From Sweltsa coloradensis (lineage: Eukaryota > Arthropoda > Insecta > Plecoptera > Chloroperlidae), in the NCBI GenBank assembly GCA_024449915.1, contig JAMZAV010000775.1, forward strand, positions 62,001 to 126,000: a stretch of 64,000 nucleotides of DNA, written 5' to 3'. Positions 24,570-36,450 of this stretch are shown here, in pieces; positions within the stretch are counted from its first letter, which is position 1, and each line of letters begins with the position of its first letter. Made by a program: the position numbers and the translations under genes. Under the pieces are notes generated by a model. It worked only from the letters and a program-made list of their open reading frames with translations, was not told where the DNA came from and searched no databases.

Positions 24570-26560
24570 TGTTTCATCAAAAAGAATCTCATGCCTTGAG
24601 TCAGCCATATTGTCTATGGCATGCTTAGCAATTGCAGACAACTCGACGTGACCCTTATTACAATGGTTTTTATGTTCTTTTATCCTTGTTGCCACTGTTC
24701 TTAAAGTCAATCCTACGTAGCTACAGCCACACTTGCAAGGGATTTTATAAACTCCACTTCCGGCTAGATGTACTGGGTCTTTTGGCGATCTCAACATGGT
24801 GGAAATTTTATTTATAGGCTTAAATACTGTCTTGATGTCTAGCTTTCCAAGGTAACGTGCTATGCGATCAGTAGTAAATTTCACATATGGCAGGGAAGCG
24901 AGTTTCGGAGGATTATCAGGTTTCTCAAGTAATTCTTTCTTTACCTCAGTTCTGTTGAAAGCTCGCCGGATGTTGACCGCACTATAGCCATTGCTCTTCA
25001 AAACAGCTGTCAAGGCTTTTCTTTTCTTGTGCGAAGCTTTGCTCATCTGATAACCGTTTTGCCCGGGAAACGAGAGAATTGATGACTGAATGCTTTTGAG
25101 CTGGATGGTGGTGTGAAGTAGCTTGTAGATAGAGGTTTGTGTGGGTAGGCTTTCGATAAACAGCATGGCCCAAACTTTCCGCTGTCAAGCCTCGTAAGCA
25201 TCACATCAAAAAAAGGTAAACGTTTATCCACCTCTACTTCTATGGTGAATTGAATATTTGGATGAATATTTTTAAAGGGTTGTGAAATCTTTTAATTACC
25301 CGAGTGCCTGGCCAAAGCAAACTATGTCATCTTAAAACTTTCCCCAAAAAAAGGGTTTAATCACGGCCGTGTAAGAGCTTTCTTCTCGAGAGGGTAAGTA
25401 AATATTGGCGACTATGGGTAAGAGGTGCCCATAGGAGCCCACTATTTTGCTCATAAAAACCCCCCTCAAACGTAAAAAAAAGTAAAAATTTGGGAAAGCT
25501 TAGCCAGTTTTACAATTGGGGGCCAAAGGGCAGACATCTTTCAATACCGTTATTGTTTCCTCAGTGGGGATTTTTGTGAACAAAGACACAACATCAAAAA
25601 ATACTAACATGTGATTGGGTAAAAGGCCAGACCTTTCATTCTAAAAAAAGATATGAGTTTTTTAATAAGACTCAGACCGGGTAAAAGAGGTTGTAGTTTT
25701 TTTGAAATATGCAGCTAGAAGTTGCGTAGAGAGTCTATTGCATGCGATGGCCTGAGGGTGTACCCTTTATGTATTTGGAAAATCCAAAATTTTCTTGGGG
25801 TTTTAGGGTCTTGAATAGTTAAATGCTTTTTTACTTTTTCATCTAAGGGGGTTTTTTTATGAGAGCAATGTTTTTTTTTTAATGCGGTTAAGGGGTTTTT
25901 TGTAAACCGTTGTAAGAATCAGTATTAGCAGAGCTCAATCTTTTTGAATAGTCTTCAGTGTCCATAACGACATAGCATTTCCCTTATTGCTTTGAACTAT
26001 ATTTTCTCTTTTCCTTTCCAAAGATTTAGTGAACTAGTTCCTGCCTCTCGATGTTTTCTTTGTGGAAGTTTTGTTTCCTTAATTTTTCTTTAAAAATCTT
26101 TCCTGGTTTTTCTGCTTTTTCACGGGCAAAAATTTTACGCGGTCTCAACACGGAATAATTTCTTCAATAGGCATTCTTTTGGGTACAGCGAAATTTAATC
26201 CTTAGCTAAGCATTCAGGCTAGTTGAGGGTGTCCACACTTGACATATGTGAAAACCCCTTGTTGATTGACAATTTTTCTTTTCCCCCCCATTTACAGAAT
26301 TTCCTCAGATCTTTTTAAAGGTTTGTAAAATTTTTTTCGGGAATTCTTTATCTTTGAAGAAAGATAATGCACTTTGTTAGCTGTCAAACGCTCAATACGT
26401 CCCAATGCACGGGTTTAAAACACAACTCAAAATTTTTGATGTAAATTATCAAAACACTTTTAATGAAAGAAGATCCGGCGGCATTTATGAATTTTGGTTC
26501 TTAGTAAAGCTTCACTAGCTCTAGAAAAAATTTTTTTTCGTAGAATAGCACAAGTGGATG
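24570..26560 (-). pseudogene. Penelope-like element: reverse transcriptase and GIY-YIG, decayed
   Basis: Reading down the - strand from ~26000, pieces of a PLE reverse transcriptase appear in different frames: KCYVVMDTEDYSKR (25950-26000), an IHKGYTLRPSHA block (25740-25800), VLVFFDVVSLFTKIPTEETI (25540-25610, catalytic region), then [10 protein letters not shown] and [20 protein letters not shown] (25090-25220). From 25166 one frame of about 200 codons carries the linker and the GIY-YIG endonuclease (GVYKIPCKCGCSYVGLTLRT, with conserved R and E downstream), and stops being PLE at the Bel/Pao insertion (24564). The protein then continues at 18793. Many frameshifts in homopolymers above 25200 may be mutations or sequencing errors. 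The element is inactive as it stands. Confidence 0.85.
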
Positions 26561-26689
26561 TTTTATAAAATGAACCCGGAAGTATACTGCTATCCTACGA
26601 TGCACAAAAACTTCAAGTCACAAACATAGGGTTTTTTTTTCTCAGTGCTCCAGCTTCCGTATTGGGTTGAATATTCCCCCCGTGAGGCG

Positions 26690-27410
26690 AATTGTTCAAA
26701 ATTATATTTCGCGACCCGATATAATAGAGAGAAATTATAACATGACGGGGATGTTTCGTCGCGTCGTGGTGGTGAATTAATTAACATTATTCCTTACTTC
26801 CCGATGTAGCGTAATCACGGGGGATGGACATTTTCAAGGGATGCTGTTCTTTCGTTGAATTTGCCTCTGTTGCAATCGCTTCACTTCTTCTTGGAACTGC
26901 CAGGATGGCGGTTGAAGCTTATTTGTTGTTGTTGTTGTGGGGTGGAAGGTGGTTGTAGGTTTGGTCTTGAGGATGAAGATCTGTTGAGCTTTGTTGATTG
27001 GTGAGTTTGGATGGGTTTGAAAGCATTTGTCTGCTGAGAGTTGATTAATTAAATTAATGGCAGGAATCCACGAAATCACTCAGTTTGAAAAAACCTACAT
27101 CTCCATTTCATATTGTGAGTGTTTTGAAATTTCAATTGACTCCCTATGAGTCTAGGGCCAGAAAGCCGATTCTTGGCAAATATTTTGTGTTTCATCAAAA
27201 GAATCTAATGCCTTGAGTCAGCCATATTGTCTATGCATGCTTAGCAATTGCAGACAACTCGACGTGAACACTATACAATAATTTTATGTTCTTTTACCCT
27301 TGTTGCCACTGTTCTAAAGTCTGGCCTACTAAGCTACAGCCACACTTGCAAGGATTTTATTAAACTCCACTTCCGGCGAAGATGTACTGGGTCTTTTGAC
27401 GATCAAAACA
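26690..27410 (-). pseudogene. Second PLE 3' fragment of the same family
   Basis: This is a 5'-truncated copy whose order on the - strand is GIY-YIG piece (27200-27400), the conserved tail (27050-27190, cf. LSD-WIPAINLIN), the Pro/Gln extension with gaps (26930-27000), and the terminal repeat (26700-26775). Numerous single-base losses break the frame. Its uninterrupted stretch at 27175-27195 shows the pre-insertion state of the Bel/Pao target site. At 27410 it abuts an inverted piece of the same terminal repeat. Confidence 0.75.
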
Positions 27411-27470
27411 CGACGACACATCCCGTCAATGTTATAATTTCTCTAAATTATATCGGTCGCGAAAAGTAGA
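27410..27470 (+). repeat. Inverted PLE terminal repeat
   Basis: CATCCCGTCAATGTTATAAT and a TATCGG(G)TCGCGAAA relative appear here in the orientation opposite to 26700-26775. The PLE copy is thus flanked by inverted terminal sequences, as at 17167-17354. Confidence 0.7.
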
Positions 27471-27477
27471 AGTGGAA

Positions 27478-27533
27478 GTATTATTATTATTATTATTATT
27501 ATATTATTATTAATTATATTATTATTATATTTA
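27478..27533. repeat. (ATT)n microsatellite, slightly impure
   Basis: ATT units with a few interruptions. It lies at the 3' side (on the - strand) of the Dong/R4-like LINE; a matching tract at 30861-30900 lies at its 5' side. Confidence 0.9.
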
Positions 27534-27539
27534 GTGATG

Positions 27540-30500
27540 TATTTCAACAACTCGGTCAAAACGGAAGCTAACATGTTGACGGACTTACGTCAAGTTACTT
27601 CCATGTGTACTCTAGTACATACCCATTATTACTTGTATAACTCTAACTTAAAAACGTCATTTTTAATAAAGTTTGTAGATGATGTTTTCTTTGCTGTGTA
27701 CGGTCGTGGCAGATGTTCTCGTCGCCATTCTAGCATTTGCTCTTCGGACTATGGAAAACCACGAAAACAATGTCAGGATGGAAGCTGTCTCGGAATCTCG
27801 AAGTTTCATTTCTAGTTTAGAAATCCGAACTATTCTACACGTGTTGAGTATTACGGCCTTTTGAGTAGTCGATGTAAACATTGGGTGAAGATCTAGTTGT
27901 TTAATGCTTATGTAGCTCTTCGGTTGATGCCATTAGCGATATTCACGTAATGGGATTGTAATTTACCTTTTCTGTTTCAACATCTTCTGATCTCAATTGC
28001 AAGTCCTATATTTGTCAATTTTTTCTTCCATGTAGTCTCGACGTTATGGCACATTGGGACAGCAACGTCAATAAAAAAAAAAAGGGTAGTTTCTTGTTCT
28101 TCTGGTCAATTATAATTATATCCGGTATGTGTGATGTATAGTTGGGTCTGTTTTAACTGTGCGTCGTAATATAATTGAAAATCTGCTATCTAGTACTTTC
28201 GTACCGTTTGTTATTTGTAGAAGTGTGTGGTTTGTATCAATGAGGTTGTACTTGATTGTGTAGTTTGTGTGGTGAATAATGTAGCTACTTGTTTGTCTGT
28301 AGAGGTAATCCGTTGACATAGTGACTGGCCACCAGGATTGATGTGTTCAGGTGTTACCCCATACAATACATTTCTAAATTGATTGTTACGGTCGCCATCG
28401 AGGTATAATGTATTTTTTAAATTTTCGTTGGAATCACTCTGTCTTGAATAGCCAGCATTAAAACCTCCGTTTCCCCAAATAGTTCCCCGTTTTAACCACC
28501 TATTTGATGCTTTAAATATACGTGACTTTATGTAGTTTCATATAATGTACTCTTGTGTAGGGTCTTTTCTGAGAGACATAACTCTTTTGAAGCGTCAGTT
28601 ATGAGTTTCCCTTGTTAGATTGACATTTTCGTTTGCTAGATGAGCGGAGTTACTGATTTGTCAAGCTAGCACCACAGCCTATGCAGTGCTTGATAAATGG
28701 TTGCTCTTGTAAACAAATTTCTTAAAATGTCTATTTGTTTATAATATAAGTTGTTCAGATCAATTAGCCTCGTCCTCTTGTTCTCTTGAAGTGTACAATC
28801 TCTCTATTGCTGATTTAGGATGATGATTCTGTGTTGATAAGTGTAGTTACGAGTTAATATTTCCAACGCGTGGATGTCTGTCTGGTCCAATTTGAATGAT
28901 TCCGAATGAAAATATGCAGTACGGTATAGCTATGTATTATTGCTGTGAATCTTGTTTTTACCGGTTAGTTGCGGTCTTGAGGATAGATTTTCGTCGCTTA
29001 TGTATGTATCTATAAATTTTTCTTTCATAGTTATGTCAATTTCTGGCAGATTGTGAGAATCTAAATATTGTATACTTCGTATCATTCCATTAATTCCAAT
29101 CTATTTCCATCATCTAGCTGAACTCTTCTGATACGTAACCTTACCCTTTTCGATATGTTTTTTTATAGCGTCGTCCACTTGTATTAACTCCAAACTCCAT
29201 GCATATATCTTGACTAAATCAAAGTAGTATTGATTAAACTGTTTAGTTGAACAAAAATTTGTGCAAAAACTTTAGATCATCCATGAAGAATAGGTGAGAA
29301 ATTGTGTGAAATACCATATTATTGTCCTGTAATTTTAAACCGTATGTTGATTAGGTTAAGCATATGCGACAGTGGGATTTAATGAAGACAAAAACAATAT
29401 GCGCAAATGAGTCACCTTGGAAAATGCCACGTTAATTTGGATTGGAATCTGTAGTATATCTGCTGGTTTTTCATATTTCGTTTTAGTGTTGTCTCCATGT
29501 CTTCATTACTGTATTCAAAAAGTTTACAATTACTGGGTTGATTTTTATATATTTGTAAATCTGAATAAGGCCATGGTGTGGTGTTGAGTCATTAAGCTTC
29601 TTGTAGTCATGTAGTTACGTGAAATTCCTGTTCTTATTGGTGCCTGGTCATTAACAGTAGAGTCGAAAATGAGTTGTTCTTTACATCCCTGCGAGTTCTT
29701 AGAGCATCCTTTTGTCCTCGGCCATGATATTGTATTCTTCGCAATGCTGATATACTATTGTTATGGCAGAAGTCCAATATTTATTATAGTTGGTAGACTA
29801 TGTAATTGGCGATATTTTATGGGTTTTCGTGTCATTATCTTTCCGGTTTAGAAAAGGTTCTCCTCAGTAAAGACTCGGGTATTTTCTTTAACTCCATTTA
29901 TAACTCGTGAGAACATTTTCTAATTGATCGTGAGTTTATTGAATTCTTATACCCCAAAAATTTTGAAATTATCATTACCTGGTGCTTACCAGCTATGTGT
30001 AGCACTGAGTGTCGACTTTAATTTCATCAACAGTTATACCTTCGAATCTCATCTCATTAACGTCGGATCATCTAGCTCATGTCGTCTTAAATCCATGTGC
30101 ATCCTGGTTGTGTGCTACTGGAGTTACCCATAATCATGCCCAAAACTTTCTTATTCCCCGTCTTTAGTTGGTGTTCCATTTCCTGTTATTTCCGGTACTA
30201 GATAGTTTTTGGGATAAAAACTGTTTTCCTTTCTTTGAACATTCGGGTTTTGTTCTTTTCTAAGCTACTCTCTATATCTTTTTAATCTCTTAAGATCAAC
30301 TACTTTTTGTTAAGGGTATCCAAATATTTGTGAAGAATTTGTTTAGTGTTTCATGTTTGTGTGAAACCTGATTCTTTCAAATATATTTTGGCAGTATAAG
30401 TACCACATTTTTAGATCGATTACCCCATGCGCAATTGTTCCAATCTACCGATATCTTTTCTAACTCACGATTCTCCACAATTACGTAGTCGCTGTTCCCA

Positions 30501-30850
30501 TTTCGGAATTTCTCTTGTTTGTCTTTGAAGAAGTCGCAGATTTTACCTTTAAGCCCAAGTATCTAATCACGCCTACAGCTGCACAGTAAAGTTGCCGCCA
30601 GGAACGTCTGCAATGATAGTTCGTCTGGTGTGTATGCTGAAAAATATGTGTGTTCATATGTGTTACGCAGGGTCTTCATTTCCTCTGATTGCTTTCGTTT
30701 AGCGTTAGTATGGTCTTTTGTTGGTTCTTACGTGCGTAAACTCTGACATGCTGTTGCAAAAGCTAGGATGTTCTTTAGATGGATAATGTCAGGTGTATTT
30801 CTATGCGTTATCATATCTACTCTTGTGTTTATCGTCATAGTCGTTCTGGG
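27540..30850 (-). pseudogene. Dong/R4-type LINE, decayed
   Basis: On the - strand scattered frames give the reverse-transcriptase core (GDSFAHIVFVF then ISHLFFMDDLKFL at ~29280-29420), a thumb-like block (YIAIPYCIFSFGI, NHHPKSAIERLYTSREQED at ~28760-28900), and near the 3' end a restriction-like endonuclease tail (FFIDVAVP...HN, KLTKY, then LAIEIRRC at ~27960-28080). F-MDD-K in place of the common YADD, together with this C-terminal domain, is typical of the R2/R4/Dong group rather than of apurinic-endonuclease LINEs. Dong elements are known to target TAA repeats, and this copy is bounded by (ATT)n on both sides. There are stops and frameshifts throughout. Confidence 0.75.
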
Positions 30851-30858
30851 TTATTATC

Positions 30859-30860
<2 letters not shown>

Positions 30861-30900
<40 letters not shown>
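30861..30900. repeat. (ATT)n microsatellite
   Basis: About 13 units of ATT border the 5' end of the Dong/R4-like LINE. Confidence 0.95.
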
Positions 30901-30902
<2 letters not shown>

Positions 30903-31790
30903 AAGTCGCGCAAGCGCGGCTTGAAGCCGCTACGCGGTGGGCGTGGAAAACCTCGTACTGGGAATACCTCGTAGTTGGAAAACCTCGTTGACGCGAAAAA
31001 ACGCGAATCGGTCCGTGTACGGCCGCGATTCGGTAGTTTGCGGGTAACGTTTGTCGTTTATCCGAAGTCCTGGGACAAATTTGTTTTCCGGGACACTTTC
31101 GGTACGCCGCCGGACGCTGTCCGCCGCCTCTAAGTACGGTGAAAAATGATTTTCGAAATCGGAACATTTTTACGTCTTTTGTGTAAAATGTGTGAGAAAT
31201 GTTTTCCTGGGACAATTGTTCGGGACTCTGATGTGAAAGACGCCACTTCATACTCACTTGTATGCAATGCTGCTATCGATACATTCCCTGCGCCACGTCA
31301 TGAGCCACATTACGTCAATCCTCGGGAACGGTCCTGACCTTGACAGAATGTGATGCTCCAGATAAGACGCGTCAGACCGGCCAAGCCAGGCCAAGCTATG
31401 CAACGATCCCAGTAACATCTGGTGTGTCTCGCCCGTCCGAAGGTCGTGAATCTCCTAGCCGTTGCCTGATTATTTGAAAATTCAAGGTTCTGTTGTATTA
31501 CCATGTTAGGTTTTACATTTCCTTCTGATGAGGAAAAATCGCAAACCGAGACAGTTTTCCAGTTTTTCTTTCATTCTCGCCTATGGTAATTAAACAGTAT
31601 AAATCTGAGGCGACAAATGCATGGCCAAGAATAATCAAAAAGTTCAATTGCTGACGCTTCCTTGTTTTCCGACACTTTTTCGGGACGTCGCCGGATCCTA
31701 CCCGCCGCCCCGAAGCTGCGGGTAAAAGAGGATGTAGTAAAAAAAATGTTATTACATTATTTAACAATTAAAAATAACCCCTGTTAATAA
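30901..31790. other. Repeat-derived sequence without a gene
   Basis: It begins with GTCGCGCAAGCGCGGCTTGA and GGAAAACCTCGT motifs; the latter recurs near 35630. Two patches (31080-31130 and 31665-31725) share a CGCCGGA...CCGCCGCC signature, as if from one tandem family. The middle (31240-31500) looks like unrelated inserted DNA. No protein is recognised. Confidence 0.4.
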
Positions 31791-31794
31791 CCCC

Positions 31795-32890
31795 TGCTGC
31801 GTTCGACCAATACGGTTCAAAAGACCCCAAGATGGACCCTATCGCACAAAAATTGCCAGAGCTATTAAAAGAAACAGTGTTTTTTGATTTTTCCAAAATA
31901 GACCAACAATTTAAAATAAAATAATTTAGTATAAGGGCCGTAATCCCTCTGACGCCATTGGTATCGCCCCAAAATGAAATGGCATGAAGATATTGATCAA
32001 TGTATTATTTCCATTTCTAAAATCCCCCCCCCCCCCTCCCTCCAATCAAACTCTCGAAAATCGGATGTCTTGGACGCGGCCCTGTGACGTAATTGGAAAG
32101 AGCAAAACCGAAAAAGTTACTAAATTTCACTAAATAGTCAAGGTTTATGTATTGAAAACTCTACTTTATACCCTCTTTCCCCCTCCCCCTCCATCATATA
32201 CCCACATCATGGCCCACCACAATGGAAATGCTGGTATTAAACCTAGTTTCCGAAAAAGCTGGAAGATGTTGATAAAATGTATTAATTTCCATTTCCAAAA
32301 TCGCCCCCCCCCCCCCACAAATGCCCAAGTTGTTGGAGAAAAAAAAGTTTTTTGGATTTCCCAAAATTGGACGTTCGATTTTGCACGACGCTTTCGGAAT
32401 CGCCTTGTCCTCCTGAACACTTGTTAAAAAACTTTTTTTTGATTTTGGTACCACTTGGTATTTTTTCGGGTTTTTCCGGGACGCCAAAATGTCGGCGTCT
32501 GACGTCCGGTTCCGTAGTGTCCGAGATGGCGGAGATTGGACAACAATTGCAAAAGTTATTAACAAAAGTAATGTTTTTTAGATTTCCCAAAAATGACCAC
32601 CGATTTTTCGAAACACTTACGGACTCGCTTCGACCTCCGAAACATTGTGGTAAAAAAAATTGGCAAATCGGACAACTTTTGTACTTTTTTCGGGTTTTTC
32701 CGTGACGCCGAATTTTCCGGGACGCTTTTCCGGGATACGCAAAAATTAGCCTCGTCAGTCCGGTTCCGTAAAGCCCAAGATGGCCCGGAACGGAGAAGAA
32801 CTGCCCGAGTTATGACGAAAAGAAATGTTTTTTTTATCACCAAAATGACCAACCACTTTTTTGAGAAATTCAAAGAAATTTTTTACACAC
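31795..32890. repeat. Degenerate tandem repeat, period ~255 bp
   Basis: Copies start near 31810, 32500 and 32755, with GTCCGGTTCCGTA...CC(G/A)AGATGG followed by GGA(G)AA-CAA(C)TTGC and a TTTTTT-ATTTCCCAAAATGACC tail. The pattern TTCGGGTTTTTCCGGGACGC recurs between copies. The copies are heavily diverged and the open frames across them are unrelated. Confidence 0.55.
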
Positions 32891-33780
32891 GTCTAAAATT
32901 TGACAGATCCTGACTATGTTTTCGGACCCGGCCCGCTGACGTGTTCGGTTCGGCGAAAAACTCAAAATGAAAAAAATTCAAATCCCAAATTCCCCTTTGG
33001 CACCCCAAAAAGGGTGACGGTAGTCCTGGGTCAAAACACGTCAATTTCCCAATGCAAAAATTATGATCGTAACGTTTTTAGCCGTCCTGCAGTCCCTGTC
33101 GTGTTTGTTATGTACTGAAAACTCGACTTAACCCCCCCCCCTTCCCCTCTTCCACCTTCATATCCACTCATCATGGCCCATCACGACGGAAATACTGGTA
33201 TTAAACATAATTTCTGCAACAGGCTTGAAGATAGTGATCAAATGTATAAATTTCCCTTTCCAAAATCCCCCCCCCCCCCCCCCCCCCCACTAAACTGTGT
33301 AATTGCGGCGTCTAGTCAAAACAGTCCTCGAAAATCGGATGCCTTGCACGCAGCCCTGTGACATAATTTGAAAGAGCAAAACCGAAAAAAGTTCCTAAAT
33401 TTCACTAAATATTTAAGGTTTTTGTATGGAAAAATCAACTTCACTCCCCCCTCCACCACCCACTTCGTTCATAACCCCTCATCTTGGCCCATCACGACGG
33501 AAATACTGGTATTGAACATAATTTCGTCAAAAGGCTTGAAAATATTGATCAAATGTATTAAATCCCATTTCCAAAATCCCCCGTCGCCCCCCTCCCCCCA
33601 AACTGTGTCATTGCGGCGTTAAGTCAAAACAGTCCTCGAAATTCGGATGCCTTGGACGCGGCCCTGTGACGTAAAAACCGAAAAAAGTTAATACATTTCA
33701 CCAAATATTTAATGTTTAAGTATTGAAAACTCGACTTTACATTCCCCCTCCCCCCCCACCTCACACAAAAATAGTCTGGG
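31960..33780. repeat. Tandem repeat, period ~310 bp, with poly-C runs
   Basis: The clearest units begin at ATGGCCCATCACGACGG (33174 and 33484, spacing 310); relatives lie at about 32208 and, partial, at 31970-32160. Each contains TGATCAAATGTAT, a run of C (13 to 18 in some copies), CGAAAATCGGATGCCTTGGA, GCGGCCCTGTGACGTAA and AATTTCACTAAATATT. This is a satellite-like field into which the 255-bp family is interleaved. It is non-coding. Confidence 0.75.
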
Positions 33781-33784
33781 ATTG

Positions 33785-35699
33785 CCCTCAACAGTGGTTC
33801 ATGTCCTCGATTGCCCCTTTATCATAACCCGACCCCTGTAGTGGTTCATTGATTTATATAAAATTAAATCATTTCAAAATTTAATTTTTATTTACATTTA
33901 TTTATATTTTAACTACTCAAAATTGCCCCTTTAAAAACCCTTTGACCTGGTGAATGTCTAGCACGCATACGCTTTTGTAGATCTTGTCAAGTTCTAAGTA
34001 CCTATGTGTGTCATTTTGGATTTTGAATGTCATTATCTTCCACATGAACCTTGTTCAGGTGAATATTGTGTTGAATTGATTTCTTGAATTGGATAGTAGG
34101 CTCAACCCTTTCAGGGCCTCATTTTATGCAGAGCATTGCACATCTGTTTACAACACTTGAGATATAAATAGATTTTGCTACAAATAGCGTCTCAGTATTA
34201 TCCGAACACAGTAAGCATGCAAAATGTAAAATGATAATAATTTATTTAACGTTTTTGAATTACAAATTAATTTTCAAGTGCAATTTCGGCGCTCAGGACC
34301 TTTGAAAAGTGAGACGGAGTAAATTTTGTTATTAAGATTGATGTTCATATTAATTAATTAGCCCAACATGGTAGGGACCTAAAAGTCGAAATAGGGCCCG
34401 TTTCGGGGCATCCAAAAAATCATGTTGGATAAGAAAATGCTATTACATTCTTTAAATAATTACACATGGATTGCTTGTCGGAAGGAAAAAACACGGCCGA
34501 ATGTAACAAAACACTAAGTGTTTGTTATGAAACTGTAGATAAATGTCCCGTGCGTGCAAAGTGATATTTTTTGTTTTCAAAAAATAAGTCTCCTTTGAGT
34601 TACGACCGCCAAGGTGGCCTATTTATCCAGAAAAAGATTCCCACAAAACTGTAAAATAACAGGTAAAAGGTAATTTTCGCCCACAGAAGGTGAAAACGAA
34701 GAGTTTAAACGTTCATTACCGGATTCCCTGAATCATTTTTTATTTTAATAGCACAACATTACAACTAAAATCTTGGTTATTACACCCCCGCCCACCCCAT
34801 TTAAATGTTGGTGAAAAATATTTTCAGAAGATAAATTTTTATACGTGGCAAATTTGTAATTTCCATATCGTATCGAACTATGTTCAATAATAAAAAAAGT
34901 TTGGTACCAATCATTCGTGACGAATCGATACATTGTTGTGAATCAATCTTGTGCTCGAGATAAAATATTTACCGTCGATTTCGGCCCATTAAAGTTGGAC
35001 ATTGTCTAAAATCGGACGTCCCTGACGTCATTCAACATTGTACCTTTACGACGGGTTCGATTTTCGGTACACAAACTATTGTTTTTCTTATACATACATC
35101 CCTAACGAAGGTGTTGAAACACGAAAACTTTTTTATGGGACCGCTAAAATTCGACTTTTGATCATTTCAAAATAGCACTGAAAAAACGAAAACTTTTGGA
35201 TTTTTTTTTCTCGGTTTTAACGAAATTTCCGGGACAATTTTTTTCACTCTCTTCTGCATCCTCTTGAAAGCTTTCAAAATCACCAAAGAACAAAGCTCTA
35301 GAGTTACCCAAAATTTTTAAAAATTTCGGTACTGTGAAGGGCAGGCGTTTTGAAAACGGGACGTTTATTTAAACGTTTACGCTTATTCCCCATGCGTATT
35401 GCCCACCTCCAGAGATGACGGGTGACGCAAAAATTAGAAAAATTTTCCCTGGCCTTAAAGTGCAGAAAACCAGCCGCGCGCGAAAATTTTGGACATTTTC
35501 GAGAAAACGGGGGGGAAGACGGGGTCCGCGCGACCGGGGCTATTTTTTATCGAAATCCTCGATCCTTTCCGGTCTAGGGCCACCCAAATTCCGTATTACA
35601 CGCCCCTTCGTGGTATGGAAAAAAACTCGTTTTATGGAAAACCTCGTTCCCCCCAAGGTCGTATGTTAACAGAGTATTAGTTATAGTGATTATGATTAT

Positions 35700-35700
<1 letters not shown>
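33785..35700. other. No gene recognised
   Basis: AT-rich to 34980, then G/C-richer sequence with CCGGGACAATTTTTTTCACT-type motifs resembling the tandem families upstream. GGAAAACCTCGT at about 35636 echoes 30945-30990. No coding or RNA signal is seen. Confidence 0.4.

Positions 35701-35771
<71 letters not shown>
35701..35771. repeat. (AGT)n microsatellite
   Basis: About 23 pure AGT units. Read on the - strand this is (CTA)n, the same motif that fills 42440-46210 and 63746-64000. Confidence 0.95.
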
Positions 35772-35836
35772 ATCTTTATTCTCAACAGGATCGAGATCCC
35801 ACAAGAGCAATATAATATATTGAAGATATCGCTCGT

Positions 35837-35909
35837 TATGGCTCGTTGGTCTTGTTAGCGTATCTGCTTCCAATGCAGAAGGTCCAGGGTTCGATTCCCG
35901 CTAAAGTCA
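35837..35909 (+). tRNA. tRNA-like sequence (SINE head or tRNA pseudogene)
   Basis: GGCTCGTTGGTCTTGTTAGC looks like a D-arm with an A box. TCTGC-TTCCAAT-GCAGA forms a 5-bp anticodon stem with a 7-base loop, and GGGTTCGATTCCC is a good B box and T arm. The acceptor stem does not pair and the T stem is only 3 bp, so this is unlikely to be a functional tRNA. The loop read literally gives anticodon CCA, but a one-base shift would make it Gly-like (TCC). It is probably a tRNA-derived SINE head. Confidence 0.5.
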
Positions 35910-36450
35910 TAGTTTTTTAACTTTTTTTTTTTAAACCCTTAACCCATCAGTTCTTGTTTTGGGATTTTTGTAAATGGAAAACTTTGGAGCCGTCCTAGCA
36001 GGAAGCACTAGTAAATTCAAGTTTTCTGAATCACCTTTGTTGTTCTGGCGTTGATTCGCGGGTATTCGCACGTCCTGCCACTGATTGCAAATTTTCCCTA
36101 TTAAAAAATATTGATCGGGGGTTGGTTACGCTCACTCGTCGATTGCTGGGGGCCTACGGGGTTGGCTTGTCGCTTGGGGGGATTTAAAAGTCCTCCACTG
36201 GAAAATCATTATAAAACTAGGGGGATAGATCTAAATACAATTTTTTTTTATTTATTTTTTTATTTTTTTAAAATTTATTTATTTTTTATTTAACTCCAAA
36301 AAGTCATAAAAAAAAATAGGAAGAAAAAAAAAACAAGGTAACATACCAATAGAGTATTCTATGCATCAGCAATAGGAACAATTTTACACATATATTAAGA
36401 AAAAATTTAAATTACAAAGGATACATGTAACAATGAAAGAAAAAAAAAAA
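35910..36450. other. Low-complexity AT-rich DNA, no gene
   Basis: It contains long T and A runs (36240-36330, 36430-36450). Nothing else is recognisable. Confidence 0.4.

Noticed and set aside
30835..31257. 140-codon frame on the - strand ending in poly-Asn
   Set aside because: Poly-Asn is the ATT microsatellite; the rest has no motif and overlaps repeat-derived GC-rich sequence.
35837..35909. Functional tRNA-Trp (anticodon CCA)
   Set aside because: The anticodon arm is good, but the acceptor stem does not pair and the T stem is too short; a one-base shift changes the anticodon. Kept only as tRNA-like.
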